A DNA stretch of 64,000 nt from Corynebacterium uropygiale (GTDB lineage: Bacteria > Actinomycetota > Actinomycetes > Mycobacteriales > Mycobacteriaceae): assembly GCF_021568315.1 (NCBI RefSeq), contig NZ_JAKGSI010000004.1, forward strand, positions 186,001 to 250,000, read 5' to 3'. Shown in pieces: positions 1-9,263 of this stretch; positions within the stretch are counted from its first letter, which is position 1, and each line of letters starts with the position of its first letter. Under the pieces are notes generated by a model. It had not been told where the DNA came from. It was given only the letters and a program-made list of their open reading frames with translations, and made no database searches. A program made the position numbers and the translations under genes.

Positions 1-1266
1 AGCGTGCCGGAGCTCAAAGAGGAGCACGCCGGCGCCTGCCAGTGGGTAGAAAACGCCCTCCGAGAGGCGGAGCTCGACGTCCAGGTGTACCCCACCGCGG
101 ACGATGCCCCGGCCATCATCGGCACCAAGCCCGCCGAGGACGGCTACCCCACCATCCTCCTCTACTCCCACTACGACGTCGTCCCCGCCGGGGACCCCGC
201 CAAGTGGGAGTCCGACCCCTTCACCCTCACCGAGCGCAACGGCCGCTGGTACGGCCGCGGCGCCGCCGACTGCAAAGGCAACCTCGTCATGCACCTCGAG
301 GCGCTGCGCCAGGTCAAGGAGGCCGGCGGCACGAAGCTGGGCATCAAGGTTGTCATCGAGGGCTCCGAGGAGATGGGCGGCGAGGGCCTGGACACCCTCA
401 TCGAGGAGAAGCCCGAACTCTTCGCCGCTGACATCATCTTCATCGCGGACTCCGGCAATGCTGCCGTCGGGACCCCCACCCTCACCACGAGCCTCCGCGG
501 CGGCGCCCAGGTGACCGTCACCGTGGACACCCTCGCCACCCCGGTCCACTCCGGGAGCTTCGGCGGGGCGGCGCCGGATGCCGTCGCCATCCTCGTGCGC
601 CTCCTCGATACCCTCCGCGACCAGCAGGGACGCACCGTCATCGAGGGCGTGGACTGCTCCGCCACCTGGGAGGGCCAGCCCTACACCGCGGAGGAATTCC
701 GCGCCGACGCCGGCATCCTCGACGGCGTGGACATCATGGGCGCCGAGACCGACCAGCCCAGCGACATGGTGTGGGCGCGCCCGGCCGTCACCATCACCGG
801 GTTCACCTCCACCCCCGTCGCCGAGGCCGTCAACGCCGTTCCCGCCACCGCGAGCGCCCGGCTCAACCTCCGCGTCCCCGCCGGAATGAGCTCCGCGGAC
901 ACCGCCGCCAAGCTCGCCGAGCACCTGAAGAACCACGTGAGCTTCGGTGCGCACGTCACGGTGGACGTCGAGGACGTCAACGAGCCCTTCGCCACCGACA
1001 CCACCGGCCCCGGGCTCACCGCCTTCGCCGCGAGCCTGGCCAAGGCCTACGGCCAGGAGGAGTGCGCGCTCATCGGATCCGGCGGATCCATCCCGCTCAC
1101 CTGCGCCCTCCAGGCGATTCAGCCGGAGGCGGAGATCGCGCTCTTCGGCGTGGAGGAGCCGCAGTGCACCATCCACTCCCCCAACGAGTCCGTGGACCCC
1201 ACGGAGATCGAGCGCATCGCCGCCGCGGAGGCCGACTTCCTGCTCACCTACACCGGGAAGAACTAG
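1..1266 (+). CDS. M20-family peptidase / dipeptidase, 5' end cut by window
   Basis: This is the C-terminal 420 or so residues of an M20 metallopeptidase, a family of zinc dipeptidases and deacylases acting in the cytoplasm. The metal-site motifs are all visible: LYSHYDVVPAG (metal His and Asp), GRGAADCKGN (bridging Asp), GSEEMGGEG (general base and metal Glu), and IHSPNE near the C-terminus (last metal His). Reading is open from the first base, and the first in-frame GTG at position 4 lacks a ribosome-binding site. The N-terminal 30-40 residues usual in the family are missing, so the true start lies upstream. The exact substrate (dipeptide, succinyl-diaminopimelate or other) cannot be decided from sequence. 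Confidence in the family is high. Confidence 0.9.
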   Translation, partial: SVPELKEEHAGACQWVENALREAELDVQVYPTADDAPAIIGTKPAEDGYPTILLYSHYDVVPAGDPAKWESDPFTLTERNGRWYGRGAADCKGNLVMHLEALRQVKEAGGTKLGIKVVIEGSEEMGGEGLDTLIEEKPELFAADIIFIADSGNAAVGTPTLTTSLRGGAQVTVTVDTLATPVHSGSFGGAAPDAVAILVRLLDTLRDQQGRTVIEGVDCSATWEGQPYTAEEFRADAGILDGVDIMGAETDQPSDMVWARPAVTITGFTSTPVAEAVNAVPATASARLNLRVPAGMSSADTAAKLAEHLKNHVSFGAHVTVDVEDVNEPFATDTTGPGLTAFAASLAKAYGQEECALIGSGGSIPLTCALQAIQPEAEIALFGVEEPQCTIHSPNESVDPTEIERIAAAEADFLLTYTGKN

Positions 1267-1302
1267 GACTTGCGTCACACTCTGGAGTCATCTAGGGTGT
1301 GT

Positions 1303-1365
1303 CCCATGGCACACTTCAGCATTGCTCTTCGTCGAGTAGCCGAGGCTACGTACCCCGGCGCGGGA
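1303..1365 (+). other. Possible 20-codon leader ORF before the LeuA-like gene
   Basis: An ATG at 1303 opens a 20-codon reading frame that ends in TAG at 1363-1365. A GC-rich segment with ACCCC and GGGGT arms (about 1376-1392) follows and could form a small hairpin. The peptide has no run of a single amino acid and I see no clear ribosome-binding site, so a leader-peptide attenuator is only a weak possibility. The rest of 1267-1463 shows no gene. Confidence 0.15.
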
Positions 1366-1463
1366 TAGGGACTGACCCCCGCGCACGGGGTAGTAGTCGT
1401 TAATCCCCCAGAACTCGACGGAGTCGGTCCACCCCCATCCCCCTCCCCGGAAAGGACCGAGCA

Positions 1464-1970
1464 ATGCTCAGCACAACCACCACCAGCACCGATCCCCTCC
1501 AGCGCCGCTTCGGCACCAGCCACCGCCTCCCCCGCGCACTGCGGCTCGAGGCCGAAGGCATGGAATGGGAGCTCTTCAGCACCATCTACTGCCCCACCCC
1601 CGACATCCGCATCAGCCAGCTCCAGGGGCACGGGCCGCGGACCGAAAGGCTCGGGGCGGAAAGACTCGGCGCGGAGGAGTTCGGGGCGGAGCTCCTCATC
1701 ACTTCCAAAACCCAGCCGCCGCAGCATCGCCACCACACCGTCCGCGCGCACGGGGCGGTCTCCGCGTGCAGCCAGATCCTCGCGGCGCACGGGCGCTACG
1801 TCGAAGTCCGCAGCTTCCACCAGATGGACATCTTCGAGGCCACCTGCACGATTGTCCAGGTCAGCCACCAATATCTCCCCCGCAGCGCGTGGGCGTGCGG
1901 CTTCGGATCCACCCCGGAGAACTCCATCGCGGCGGCCATGAGCAGCGCGGCGCAGCGGATCCACGGCTGA
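1464..1970 (+). CDS. Small stand-alone protein resembling the LeuA regulatory domain
   Basis: This 168-residue protein starts at ATG 1464, 7-8 nt after a good GGAAAGGA site. Its second half (about residues 90-168) has the pattern of the 2-isopropylmalate synthase C-terminal allosteric domain: a VRAHG segment, a conserved VEVRSF strand, and a closing strand-helix with GFGSTPENSIAAAM followed by SAAQRI. There is no TIM-barrel catalytic domain, so it cannot be a synthase. It may bind leucine or a related ligand, or pair with another protein; this is inference. Residues 61-75 are three tandem copies of a five-residue unit (E-R/E-L/F-G-A) encoded by three 15-bp repeats at 1644-1688. Family assignment is tentative. 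Confidence 0.55.
   Translation: MLSTTTTSTDPLQRRFGTSHRLPRALRLEAEGMEWELFSTIYCPTPDIRISQLQGHGPRTERLGAERLGAEEFGAELLITSKTQPPQHRHHTVRAHGAVSACSQILAAHGRYVEVRSFHQMDIFEATCTIVQVSHQYLPRSAWACGFGSTPENSIAAAMSSAAQRIHG
1644..1688 (+). repeat. Three tandem 15-bp repeats inside the LeuA-like gene
   Basis: Three in-frame 15-bp units (1644-1658, 1659-1673, 1674-1688) each encode a five-residue E-x-L/F-G-A motif. The units differ at a few positions, so the expansion is not fresh. Confidence 0.8.
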
Positions 1971-1991
1971 GGGGCCCCTCACCCCGACATG

Positions 1992-1997
1992 TAGACT
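1992..1997 (+). promoter_or_regulatory. Candidate -10 hexamer of the mrp operon
   Basis: TAGACT at 1992-1997 fits the actinobacterial TANNNT pattern and would give a leader of about 36 nt. That leader contains the strong site AGGGGAGAA 8-10 nt before the mrpA GTG. No convincing -35 was found, so this is a guess from position. Confidence 0.35.
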
Positions 1998-2039
1998 GGT
2001 CAACGTTCGTGTGACTTACCGTAGGGGAGAACTCCATCC

Positions 2040-4964
2040 GTGACGATTCTGCTCGGCGCCCTCGCCCTCAGCGCGATTGTGGCGCCCCTTCTGATTCGCA
2101 CGTGTGGCAGGCCAGCATTTGCCCTCCTCGCTCTCGTCCCCGCCGGCGGCTTCGTGTGGGTGCTTCGCCACATCCTCGCCGGCACATTCGCCGACGGCCA
2201 GAGCATCCGCGCGCACTACCGCTGGCTGCCGCACTACCACCTTGACCTTGACTTCCGCCTCGATTCCCTCTCTGCGCTGTTCAGCCTCATCATCCTGGGG
2301 ATCGGGGCGCTCGTGCTCCTGTACTGCTGGGGGTACTTTGACTCCAACCCGTACCGCCTCTCCCTCTTCGGCGGGCAGATGGTGGCGTTCGCAACCGCCA
2401 TGTACGGGCTGGTGACGTCGAACTCCTTCCTCCTCATGTACATCTTCTGGGAGATCACCTCGGTGCTCTCCTTCCTGCTCGTGGGCTATTACGGCGAGCG
2501 GGCCAGCTCCCGGCGCTCCGCCGCGCAGGCGCTCATGATTACGGGGCTGGGCGGGCTCATCATGCTCGTGGGCATCATCCTCCTCGGGCGGCAGACCGGG
2601 GTGTGGTACCTCTCCGACATCCCCACCTACACCACCTGGGAGCAGACGCCGCGGATCGGGGCGGCCGTGGCGCTCATCCTCTGCGGCGCGATCAGCAAGT
2701 CCGCCATCGCGCCCGCGCACTTCTGGCTGCCTGGCGCCATGGCCGCGCCAACACCCGTCAGTGCGTACCTCCACTCGGCGGCAATGGTGAAAGCCGGGAT
2801 CTACCTCGTGGCCCGGCTGGCGCCGGACTTCCACGTGGTGGCCACCTGGTACCTCGTGCTCATCCCGCTGGGGGTGTTCACCATGCTCCTCGGCGGGTGG
2901 ATGGCGCTGAAGCAGCGAGACCTCAAGCTGGTCCTCGCCTACGGCACCGTCTCCCAGCTGGGATTCATCACGACGGTCATGGCCATCGGCTCCCCCGACG
3001 CACTCCACGCCGGGCTGGCGCTCACCTTCGCCCACTCCCTGTTCAAGGCCACGCTCTTCATGATCGTGGGCGCCATCGACCACACCACAGGCACCCGCGA
3101 CATCACGGACCTCGCCGGGCTGGGGAGGGCCCAGCCGCTCATCGCAGGGACCGCGATCCTCGCGGCCGCCTCCATGGCCGGCGTCCCCCTCCTCTTCGGG
3201 TTTATCGCCAAGGAGACGGCTCTCGACGCCGTCCTGCACGAAGGGCTGCTGGCCGGGATGCCCGGGCAGTTGACGCTGGTGGGGCTCGTCGTCGGCTCCA
3301 TCCTCACGATGGCCTACTCCCTCTACTTCCTCTACGGGGCGTTCTCCGCCAAAGGGCAGCCGGAACCCAGCGAGGCCGTGCGGGGAATGCACCGGATCGG
3401 GCCGCTGCTCTGGGGGCCGCCGGTGGTACTCACCGCGCTCACGCTGCTTCTCGGGCTGTGGCCAAAGCCCCTGGGGGCGGCGATCGGGATGCACGTGCAC
3501 AACGTGGAGCCCGGGGCACACGTGGAGGAGCTGGCGCTCTGGCACGGGTTCACCATTCCGCTGGCGCTTTCGGCCGTCATCATCGCAGGTGGGGCCATCA
3601 TGTTCTGGCAGCGCGACTTCCTGCGCCGCTTCCACTTTGATGTGCCCGGGCTCGGTAGCGCGGACTCCGCCTATGACGCCACCCTGGACTTCCTGCGCAA
3701 CATCTCGCTGCGGATGACCGCCTCCACCCAGCGCGGCTCCCTGGCGATCAACCTCGGGATCATCTTCGCCGTGCTCACCCTGCTTCCGGTGGGGGCGCTG
3801 CTCATGGGCGAGCGGCCCGACATCCGCATGGAGCTCTGGGACACCCCGTGGCAGGCGATCCCCTGCTTCACGATTGTGGTGGTGTCCATCGGGGCGGCCG
3901 TGAGCAAGAACCGGCTGAGCGGCGTGATCCTCGTCGGGGTGACCGGCTACTGCATGGCCATCCTCTTCGCCCTCCACGGGGCGCCGGACCTGGCGCTCAC
4001 CCAGACGCTCGTCGAGACCATCGTCATGGTCGTGTTCATGCTGGTCTTGAGGAAACTCCCCACCGAGACCCACTGGAACGCCACCCCCAAGAAGAACCGG
4101 CTGCGGGCGTGGCTGTCCATCGCGGTGGGGCTGGCCGTCACGACGGTGGGCCTCCACGCCATGAACTCCCGCAGCGCCGATCCCATCTCGCTCACCATCC
4201 CGGAGCTCGCGAAGGAGCAGGGCCACGGCAACAACGCCGTCAACGTGCTGCTCGTGGATATTCGCAGCTGGGACACCTTCGGTGAGATCACCGTGCTCAT
4301 CATCGCGGCCATCGGCGTGGCCTCCCTCATCTACCGGGGCCGCTCCTTCGCCCGCCCCTCCCGGCGCCCCACCCTCCGCGTTGCCGGGCGGCGCTGGCTG
4401 GCCGGGCAGATCGGTGGGGAGCGGGCACGCAACCGCTCGCTCATGGTGGACGTGGCCACCCGCCTCCTCTTCCCCGCGATGATGGTGCTCTCCGTGTACT
4501 TCTTCTTCGCCGGCCACAACGCGCCGGGCGGGGGCTTCGCCGGTGGGCTTGTGGCCTCCCTCGCCTTCACCCTGCGCTACCTCGCCGGCGGGCGGGAGGA
4601 ACTCGAGGAGACGCTGCCCGTCGACGCCGGGAAGCTCCTCGGCGCGGGGCTGCTCGCCTCCGCGGCGGCGGCCGTCGTGCCCCTCTTCTTCGGGAAAGCG
4701 CCGCTCAGCTCCGCGCTGTGGGACCTCCACCTCCCGCTCATTGGCGACGTTCACGTGGTCTCCCCGCTGGTGTTCGACGCCGGCGTCTACCTCATCGTCA
4801 TCGGACTGACACTGCACATCCTCCGCTCCCTCGGAGGCCAACTCGACCGCGACGAAGCCATGCGTAAACAACGCGCCCGGGACAAGGCGCGCGCGATGCG
4901 GCGGCGTCACGCCGCGCGGGCGGCCGGAAACGCCGGACACGTCGGAAAGGAGAAGACATGGTAG
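2040..4964 (+). CDS. mrpA: Mrp antiporter subunit A fused to subunit B
   Basis: This is the largest subunit (974 aa) of the multi-subunit Na+/H+ antiporter, a cytoplasmic-membrane complex that exports Na+ in exchange for protons and supports pH and salt tolerance. Residues 1 to about 770 are the NuoL/ND5-like part with many membrane helices and the conserved lysine-bearing helices around ISKSAIAPAHFWLPGAM and HSLFKATLFM. From about residue 800 (MVDVATRLLFP) comes a complete MrpB domain with its GGGFAGGL signature, so no separate mrpB exists. The start is GTG 2040, supported by AGGGGAG 8-10 nt upstream. The stop overlaps mrpC by 7 nt. The last 40 residues are very basic and probably cytoplasmic. 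Confidence 0.95.
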   Translation: MTILLGALALSAIVAPLLIRTCGRPAFALLALVPAGGFVWVLRHILAGTFADGQSIRAHYRWLPHYHLDLDFRLDSLSALFSLIILGIGALVLLYCWGYFDSNPYRLSLFGGQMVAFATAMYGLVTSNSFLLMYIFWEITSVLSFLLVGYYGERASSRRSAAQALMITGLGGLIMLVGIILLGRQTGVWYLSDIPTYTTWEQTPRIGAAVALILCGAISKSAIAPAHFWLPGAMAAPTPVSAYLHSAAMVKAGIYLVARLAPDFHVVATWYLVLIPLGVFTMLLGGWMALKQRDLKLVLAYGTVSQLGFITTVMAIGSPDALHAGLALTFAHSLFKATLFMIVGAIDHTTGTRDITDLAGLGRAQPLIAGTAILAAASMAGVPLLFGFIAKETALDAVLHEGLLAGMPGQLTLVGLVVGSILTMAYSLYFLYGAFSAKGQPEPSEAVRGMHRIGPLLWGPPVVLTALTLLLGLWPKPLGAAIGMHVHNVEPGAHVEELALWHGFTIPLALSAVIIAGGAIMFWQRDFLRRFHFDVPGLGSADSAYDATLDFLRNISLRMTASTQRGSLAINLGIIFAVLTLLPVGALLMGERPDIRMELWDTPWQAIPCFTIVVVSIGAAVSKNRLSGVILVGVTGYCMAILFALHGAPDLALTQTLVETIVMVVFMLVLRKLPTETHWNATPKKNRLRAWLSIAVGLAVTTVGLHAMNSRSADPISLTIPELAKEQGHGNNAVNVLLVDIRSWDTFGEITVLIIAAIGVASLIYRGRSFARPSRRPTLRVAGRRWLAGQIGGERARNRSLMVDVATRLLFPAMMVLSVYFFFAGHNAPGGGFAGGLVASLAFTLRYLAGGREELEETLPVDAGKLLGAGLLASAAAAVVPLFFGKAPLSSALWDLHLPLIGDVHVVSPLVFDAGVYLIVIGLTLHILRSLGGQLDRDEAMRKQRARDKARAMRRRHAARAAGNAGHVGKEKTW

Positions 4965-5452
4965 CCAACCTCGTGCTGCTCATCGCCGCGGGGGCCATGA
5001 TCTCCGCCGGGGTCTACCTCATGCTCGACCGCGCGATGACCAAAATGATGCTCGGGCTGCTCATCCTGGGCAACGGCGCGAACCTGCTGCTCCTCCAATC
5101 CGGGGGCGCGGCTGGGAACCCGCCCATCATCGGGCAGGGGCACAACGCCATCGGGGAGCACACCAGCGACCCGCTTGCGCAGGCGATGATCCTCACCGCC
5201 ATCGTCATCTCCATGGCGATGACCGCCTTCATCCTCACCCTCGCCTACCGGCAATACCGCTACCGCACCGCCGACCTCATCGAGGACGACACCGAGGATG
5301 CCGCCAACGCCGCCCGCCCCACCGCGGCCAGCGCCCAACCCGACCACGACGCCTCCGACGACCCCAAGACCGGCAAGAACACCTCCCACGGCGATAGCTT
5401 CGGGCCCGCCAGCTTCGAAGCCCCCGTCAAGGAGGCCGATGACCATGACTAA
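4958..5452 (+). CDS. mrpC: Mrp antiporter subunit C
   Basis: MrpC is a NuoK-like small membrane subunit of the antiporter. Residues 1-105 carry three membrane helices with the family segments LMLDRAMTKMMLGLLILGNG and DPLAQAMILTAIVISMAMTAF. From residue 110 on there is an unusually long, acidic, Ala/Pro-rich tail of about 55 residues, likely cytoplasmic; typical MrpC proteins stop soon after the third helix. The ATG at 4958 sits inside the last codons of mrpA and is preceded by AAAGGAG, so translation is coupled. The 3' end overlaps mrpD by 8 nt. Confidence 0.93.
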   Translation: MVANLVLLIAAGAMISAGVYLMLDRAMTKMMLGLLILGNGANLLLLQSGGAAGNPPIIGQGHNAIGEHTSDPLAQAMILTAIVISMAMTAFILTLAYRQYRYRTADLIEDDTEDAANAARPTAASAQPDHDASDDPKTGKNTSHGDSFGPASFEAPVKEADDHD

Positions 5453-7019
5453 CCTCATGTCCTACCTCATCCCCCTGCCGATCATCCTCCCCGCCGTGGC
5501 CGCCGCCCTCGCACTCCTCCTCGGCCGGCACCCGCTCGCCCAGCGGCTCACCGCCTTCTTCACCCTGCTCGCGCTCATCGCGCTCAACGGGACCATGGTG
5601 TGGGTCGTGGACCACGAGGGCTCCCACACCCTCCAAATCGGCGGGTGGGACGCGCCCATCGGCATCACGCTCGTCGCGGATAGGCTCTCCACGATCATGC
5701 TCACCGTCAGCGCGATCGTGCTCTTCTGCGTGGTGTGGTACGCCATCTCCCAGGGCATCCGCGACGGCGGGGACGACGAACCCGTCGCCGTCTTCCTCCC
5801 CACCTATCTGCTGCTCAGCATGGGTGTCAACGTCTCCTTCCTAGCCGGCGACCTCTTCAACCTCTACGTCGGCTTCGAAATCTTCCTCGTCGCCAGCTAC
5901 GTGCTGCTCACCCTCGGGGCCTCGCCCTCGCGGGTGCGCGCCGGGGTCGGCTACGTCATGGTGTCCATGGCCAGCTCGCTTGTCTTCCTCTTCGCGCTGG
6001 CCTTCGTCTATGCCTCCGTCGGCACCATCAACATGGCGCAGATCGGCGAGCGCATGGGCGACATCCCCGACGGCACCCGCGCCGCCATCTTCGGGGTGGT
6101 GCTCGTGGCCTTCGGGATCAAGGCGGCCGTCTTCCCGCTCGACGCCTGGCTGCCCGACAGCTACCCCACCGCCCCCTCCCTGGTCACGGCGGTGTTTGCG
6201 GGGCTGCTCACCAAGGTGGGCGTCTACGCGATCATCCGGGTGCGCAGCGTGATCTTCTCCGATGGGAGCCTGGACACGCTGCTCATGGTGGTGGGGCTCG
6301 CGACGATGGTCATGGGTATCCTCGGCGCGATGGCGCAGGCCGACATCAAGCGACTCCTCTCCTTCACGCTGGTCAGCCACATCGGCTACATGATCTTTGG
6401 TGTGGCGCTCGGGACCGCGGAGGGTCTCAGCGGCGCGATCTTCTACGCCATCCACCACATCCTCGTGCAGACGGCGCTCTTCCTCGTCGTGGGGCTCATC
6501 GAGAGGCAGGCGGGCACCTCCTCGCTGCGGCGGCTCGGATCCCTCGCCTACATCTCCCCCGTCATCGCGATCCTCTACTTCATCCCCGCGATCAACCTGG
6601 GCGGCATCCCGCCCTTCTCTGGGTTCATCGGGAAGGTCATGCTCATCCAGGCCGGCGCCCACGAGGGCGGCTGGCTACCCTGGCTGCTCATCGGCGGGGC
6701 CATCGCCACCTCGCTGCTCACGCTGTACACCATGATCCTCGTGTGGTCCAAGGGCTTCTGGCGCGACCGCCGCGACGCCCCCGAGGGCGCCCTCGCGCTC
6801 GCCCGGCCGGCGCCCCTCGCCGATGTCACCGATGAGGTCGCCTTCACGGATCGCGACGACGTCGGCCGCATGCCCTTCGGGATGGTGGCCTCCACCGCGA
6901 CGCTCATCGCCGCCTCCGTCGCGGTGACGATCTTCGCCGGCCCGCTCACCGACATCACCAGCCGCAGCGCCGAGGCCCTCAGCGATCCCGCCATCTACCG
7001 CGAGGAGGTTCTCCCATGA
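5445..7019 (+). CDS. mrpD: Mrp antiporter subunit D
   Basis: MrpD (524 aa) is the NuoM/N-like proton-channel subunit. Conserved parts are visible: LAGDLFNLYVGFEIFL, FGIKAAVFPLDAWLPD (lysine helix) and the QADIKRLLSFTLVSHIGYM segment with its lysine. About 14 membrane helices are expected. Reading is open far upstream, but the family start is ATG 5445, 9 nt after GGAGG at 5431-5435; an ATG at 5439 is only 3 nt from that site. The gene overlaps mrpC by 8 nt and mrpE by 4 nt (ATGA). Confidence 0.94.
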   Translation: MTNLMSYLIPLPIILPAVAAALALLLGRHPLAQRLTAFFTLLALIALNGTMVWVVDHEGSHTLQIGGWDAPIGITLVADRLSTIMLTVSAIVLFCVVWYAISQGIRDGGDDEPVAVFLPTYLLLSMGVNVSFLAGDLFNLYVGFEIFLVASYVLLTLGASPSRVRAGVGYVMVSMASSLVFLFALAFVYASVGTINMAQIGERMGDIPDGTRAAIFGVVLVAFGIKAAVFPLDAWLPDSYPTAPSLVTAVFAGLLTKVGVYAIIRVRSVIFSDGSLDTLLMVVGLATMVMGILGAMAQADIKRLLSFTLVSHIGYMIFGVALGTAEGLSGAIFYAIHHILVQTALFLVVGLIERQAGTSSLRRLGSLAYISPVIAILYFIPAINLGGIPPFSGFIGKVMLIQAGAHEGGWLPWLLIGGAIATSLLTLYTMILVWSKGFWRDRRDAPEGALALARPAPLADVTDEVAFTDRDDVGRMPFGMVASTATLIAASVAVTIFAGPLTDITSRSAEALSDPAIYREEVLP

Positions 7020-7516
7020 TCTCCGGCCTCCGCCGACGCTTCCAGCCCTGGACCGTCCTCCTGCTCACCGCCATGTGGGTCTTCCTCATGGGCCAGCTGG
7101 CCTGGGGGAACGTGCTGGCTGGGCTGGTGGTGGCGCTCGTCGTGGTCCTCGGGCTGCCGCTGCCGGCCATGCCGGTGGACGGCATCACCCTCAACCTGCG
7201 GCCGGGGCTCAAGCTCTTTGTCAGCTGGTGGGCGAGCCTCTTCCACGCCTCCTTCAGCGTGGCGTGGCTGGCGCTGCGCCCCCAGGCGCCGCCGCCCACC
7301 GCCATCATCAAGGCCCCCATGCGCGTCCAGAGCGACGCCATCCTCGCGCTCGCCGCGATGATGTACAACCTGCAGCCCGGCGGCACGATCACCGACATCG
7401 ACATCGCCAACCGCATGCTCACTATCCACCTGCTCGATGGGCGCGACCTCGAGGGCGAGCGCCAGCGCGTCGCCCGCCTCGAACGCGCGCTCATCGCCAC
7501 GTTTGAGAAAGTGTGA
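7016..7516 (+). CDS. mrpE: Mrp antiporter subunit E
   Basis: MrpE (166 aa) is a small accessory subunit needed for assembly and full activity of the Mrp complex. It has N-terminal hydrophobic helices (about residues 15-55) and a soluble C-terminal part with the conserved run SDAILALAAMMYNLQPGGTI. ATG 7016 overlaps the mrpD stop as ATGA and is preceded by GAGGAGG. Confidence 0.92.
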   Translation: MISGLRRRFQPWTVLLLTAMWVFLMGQLAWGNVLAGLVVALVVVLGLPLPAMPVDGITLNLRPGLKLFVSWWASLFHASFSVAWLALRPQAPPPTAIIKAPMRVQSDAILALAAMMYNLQPGGTITDIDIANRMLTIHLLDGRDLEGERQRVARLERALIATFEKV

Positions 7517-7521
7517 CGCCC

Positions 7522-7797
7522 ATGCCTGAATCACTCTTCAACGCCGTCCTGCTCATCGCGGGACTCATGTTCGCGGTGGCGTTCATCCTCACCATGTGGC
7601 GGATCCTCATCGGGCCGAACTCCCTCGACCGGCTCATTGGGCTCGACGGGCTCGTCGCGATGATCCAATGCATGTTCGCCACCCTCATCTGCTGGACCAT
7701 GGACACCACCATCGCCAACGCCATGATGGTGGTGGCGCTCCTCGGGTTCATCAGCTCCGTGTCCGTCGCCCGATTCCGAAAGCGAGACGGCTCATGA
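7522..7797 (+). CDS. mrpF: Mrp antiporter subunit F
   Basis: MrpF (91 aa) is a three-helix membrane subunit of the antiporter. The middle segment WRILIGPNSLDRLIGLD is the family hallmark. I prefer ATG 7522 because GAGAAAG lies 10 nt upstream; a GTG at 7513 that overlaps the mrpE stop would add three residues and cannot be excluded. The 3' end overlaps mrpG as ATGA. Confidence 0.92.
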   Translation: MPESLFNAVLLIAGLMFAVAFILTMWRILIGPNSLDRLIGLDGLVAMIQCMFATLICWTMDTTIANAMMVVALLGFISSVSVARFRKRDGS

Positions 7798-8162
7798 TTA
7801 TCGACATCATCTCCGCCATCCTCATCCTCTGCGGGGCGTTCTTCTGCCTCTCCGCGGCCATCGGCATCCACCGCTTCCACGACACCCTCTCCACCGTCCA
7901 CGCGGTGACCAAGCCCCAAACCACGGGGCTCGTACTCACCATCGTGGGATCCGTGCTGCACATCATCGGGCACCCCGACTTCTCCCTCGCCCAGCGCAGC
8001 GACGTGGGCATCATGGTGCTCCTCGTGCTCTTCGCCATGCTCACCAACCCCGTCACCGGGCAACGCGTCGGGCGCATCACCCGCCGCGAAGGCCTCTACG
8101 GCCCCATGGAGCACAACGAGGCGCCCGCCGAGCGCCCCGTCCGCTCACATCGACGCAGCTAG
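7794..8162 (+). CDS. mrpG: Mrp antiporter subunit G
   Basis: MrpG (122 aa) is the last subunit of the operon, a three-helix membrane protein. The family segment [29 protein letters not shown] is present in full. ATG 7794 overlaps the mrpF stop by 4 nt. A polar tail of about 30 residues ends the protein. The last 18 nt overlap the convergent carboxylate-amine ligase gene, with no terminator between them. Confidence 0.92.
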   Translation: MIIDIISAILILCGAFFCLSAAIGIHRFHDTLSTVHAVTKPQTTGLVLTIVGSVLHIIGHPDFSLAQRSDVGIMVLLVLFAMLTNPVTGQRVGRITRREGLYGPMEHNEAPAERPVRSHRRS

Positions 8163-9263
8163 CTCCTCACACGTGCGATCGACGACGGGCAACCAGCTGC
8201 CCGTCTCCTGGAGCAACTCCCGCTGCCGGGCGTAGGGGGCGCCACGGTCGAGGATCTGCTCCATGAGGCGCAGCTCCCGGACGCAGCCCAGCTCCCGGGC
8301 CACCGGCTCCAGGCGGTCGAGGAGAAGCGCCAGCTCATCGCGCACCCAGGCCTCATCCGTGGAGCGGGTGGTGATGATGAGGGCGTCGAGACCATAGCGC
8401 GCCGCCCGCCACTTGTTCTCCGCGAGGTGCCACTGCTGGAGGGTCGGGAGGGCGGCGGGGCCCTCGGCGGCGCAGAGCCGGTCGAAGTAGACGACAAGGC
8501 AGTGGGTGAGCGCCACGAGCGCGGCGAGCTCATCGAGGGTGGTGGGGGCGTCGGAGACGCGCACCTCGATGGTTCCCCACTTGCCGGCCGGCCGCACATC
8601 CAGGTGCATACTGCCGGTATGGTTGATGACCCCGCTCACCGACTGGTCATGCATATAGGCCTCCCACTCCTCCCAGGAGTGAAGGATGGGCGGCATGCCC
8701 GCCGTGGGAAGCTGCTGGTAGAGCATGGTGCGGTTGGAGGCATAGCCCGTATCCAGGCCATCCCAGCCCGGGGAGCTCGCCGAGGGGGCGAGGAGGTGCG
8801 GGTAGTAGGTCATGAGAGCATTAATCACCGGCCACACGCGATCGCGATCACTGATCCCCACGTGGCAGTGCAGCCCCCAAATGAGCATCTGATTGCCCCA
8901 GTAGCGGGTGCGCTCGATGATCTCCGCGTAGTGGCCCTTCTCCGAGACCGGGTTCTCCCGAAAATCCGAGAACGGGTGCGAACCCGAGGACCACAGGCGC
9001 ACCCCGGCGCGCTCCGCCGACTCGCTCAGAGCCCGCGCCCCGCGGCGCAGTTCCTCGACGGCCTCGCCTGTGTTCTGGCAGACGCCCGTGACGAGCTCGA
9101 CGGTGTTCTGGAGGAACTCGCGCTCGAGCTGGACGTCGGTCTCGGCGCCGTCGATGACCTCCGCGGCGCGCGGCACGAGGTCCCGGGACTCCGGGTCAAT
9201 CAGCGCGACCTCCCACTCCACCCCCAGGGAAGGTCCCGCCGAGGCCCGGAACTCCTGCCTCAC
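8145..9263 (-). CDS. YbdK-type glutamate-cysteine ligase / carboxylate-amine ligase
   Basis: This 372-aa cytoplasmic enzyme belongs to the GCS2/YbdK family, which makes weak gamma-glutamyl amide bonds using ATP. Visible signatures are [11 protein letters not shown] at residues 13-23, ELVTGVC near 60, the WGLHCHVGI histidine-rich motif near 130, and [21 protein letters not shown] near 220. Corynebacteria use mycothiol rather than glutathione, so the true substrate is unclear. The GTG start at 9263 overlaps nothing downstream but shares GTGA with the stop of the LytR_C gene upstream, so the two are translationally coupled. Confidence 0.87.
   Translation of the reverse strand: MRQEFRASAGPSLGVEWEVALIDPESRDLVPRAAEVIDGAETDVQLEREFLQNTVELVTGVCQNTGEAVEELRRGARALSESAERAGVRLWSSGSHPFSDFRENPVSEKGHYAEIIERTRYWGNQMLIWGLHCHVGISDRDRVWPVINALMTYYPHLLAPSASSPGWDGLDTGYASNRTMLYQQLPTAGMPPILHSWEEWEAYMHDQSVSGVINHTGSMHLDVRPAGKWGTIEVRVSDAPTTLDELAALVALTHCLVVYFDRLCAAEGPAALPTLQQWHLAENKWRAARYGLDALIITTRSTDEAWVRDELALLLDRLEPVARELGCVRELRLMEQILDRGAPYARQRELLQETGSWLPVVDRTCEELAASM

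Noticed and set aside
1267..1463. T-box or leucine attenuator before the LeuA-like gene
   Set aside because: No T-box sequence, no run of Leu codons in the short leader frame and only a weak hairpin.
2016..4940. 974-codon open frame on the minus strand opposite mrpA
   Set aside because: It mirrors mrpA codon by codon, is full of Gly/Glu/His/Arg typical of antisense of GC-rich genes, and has no family motif; it is a shadow.
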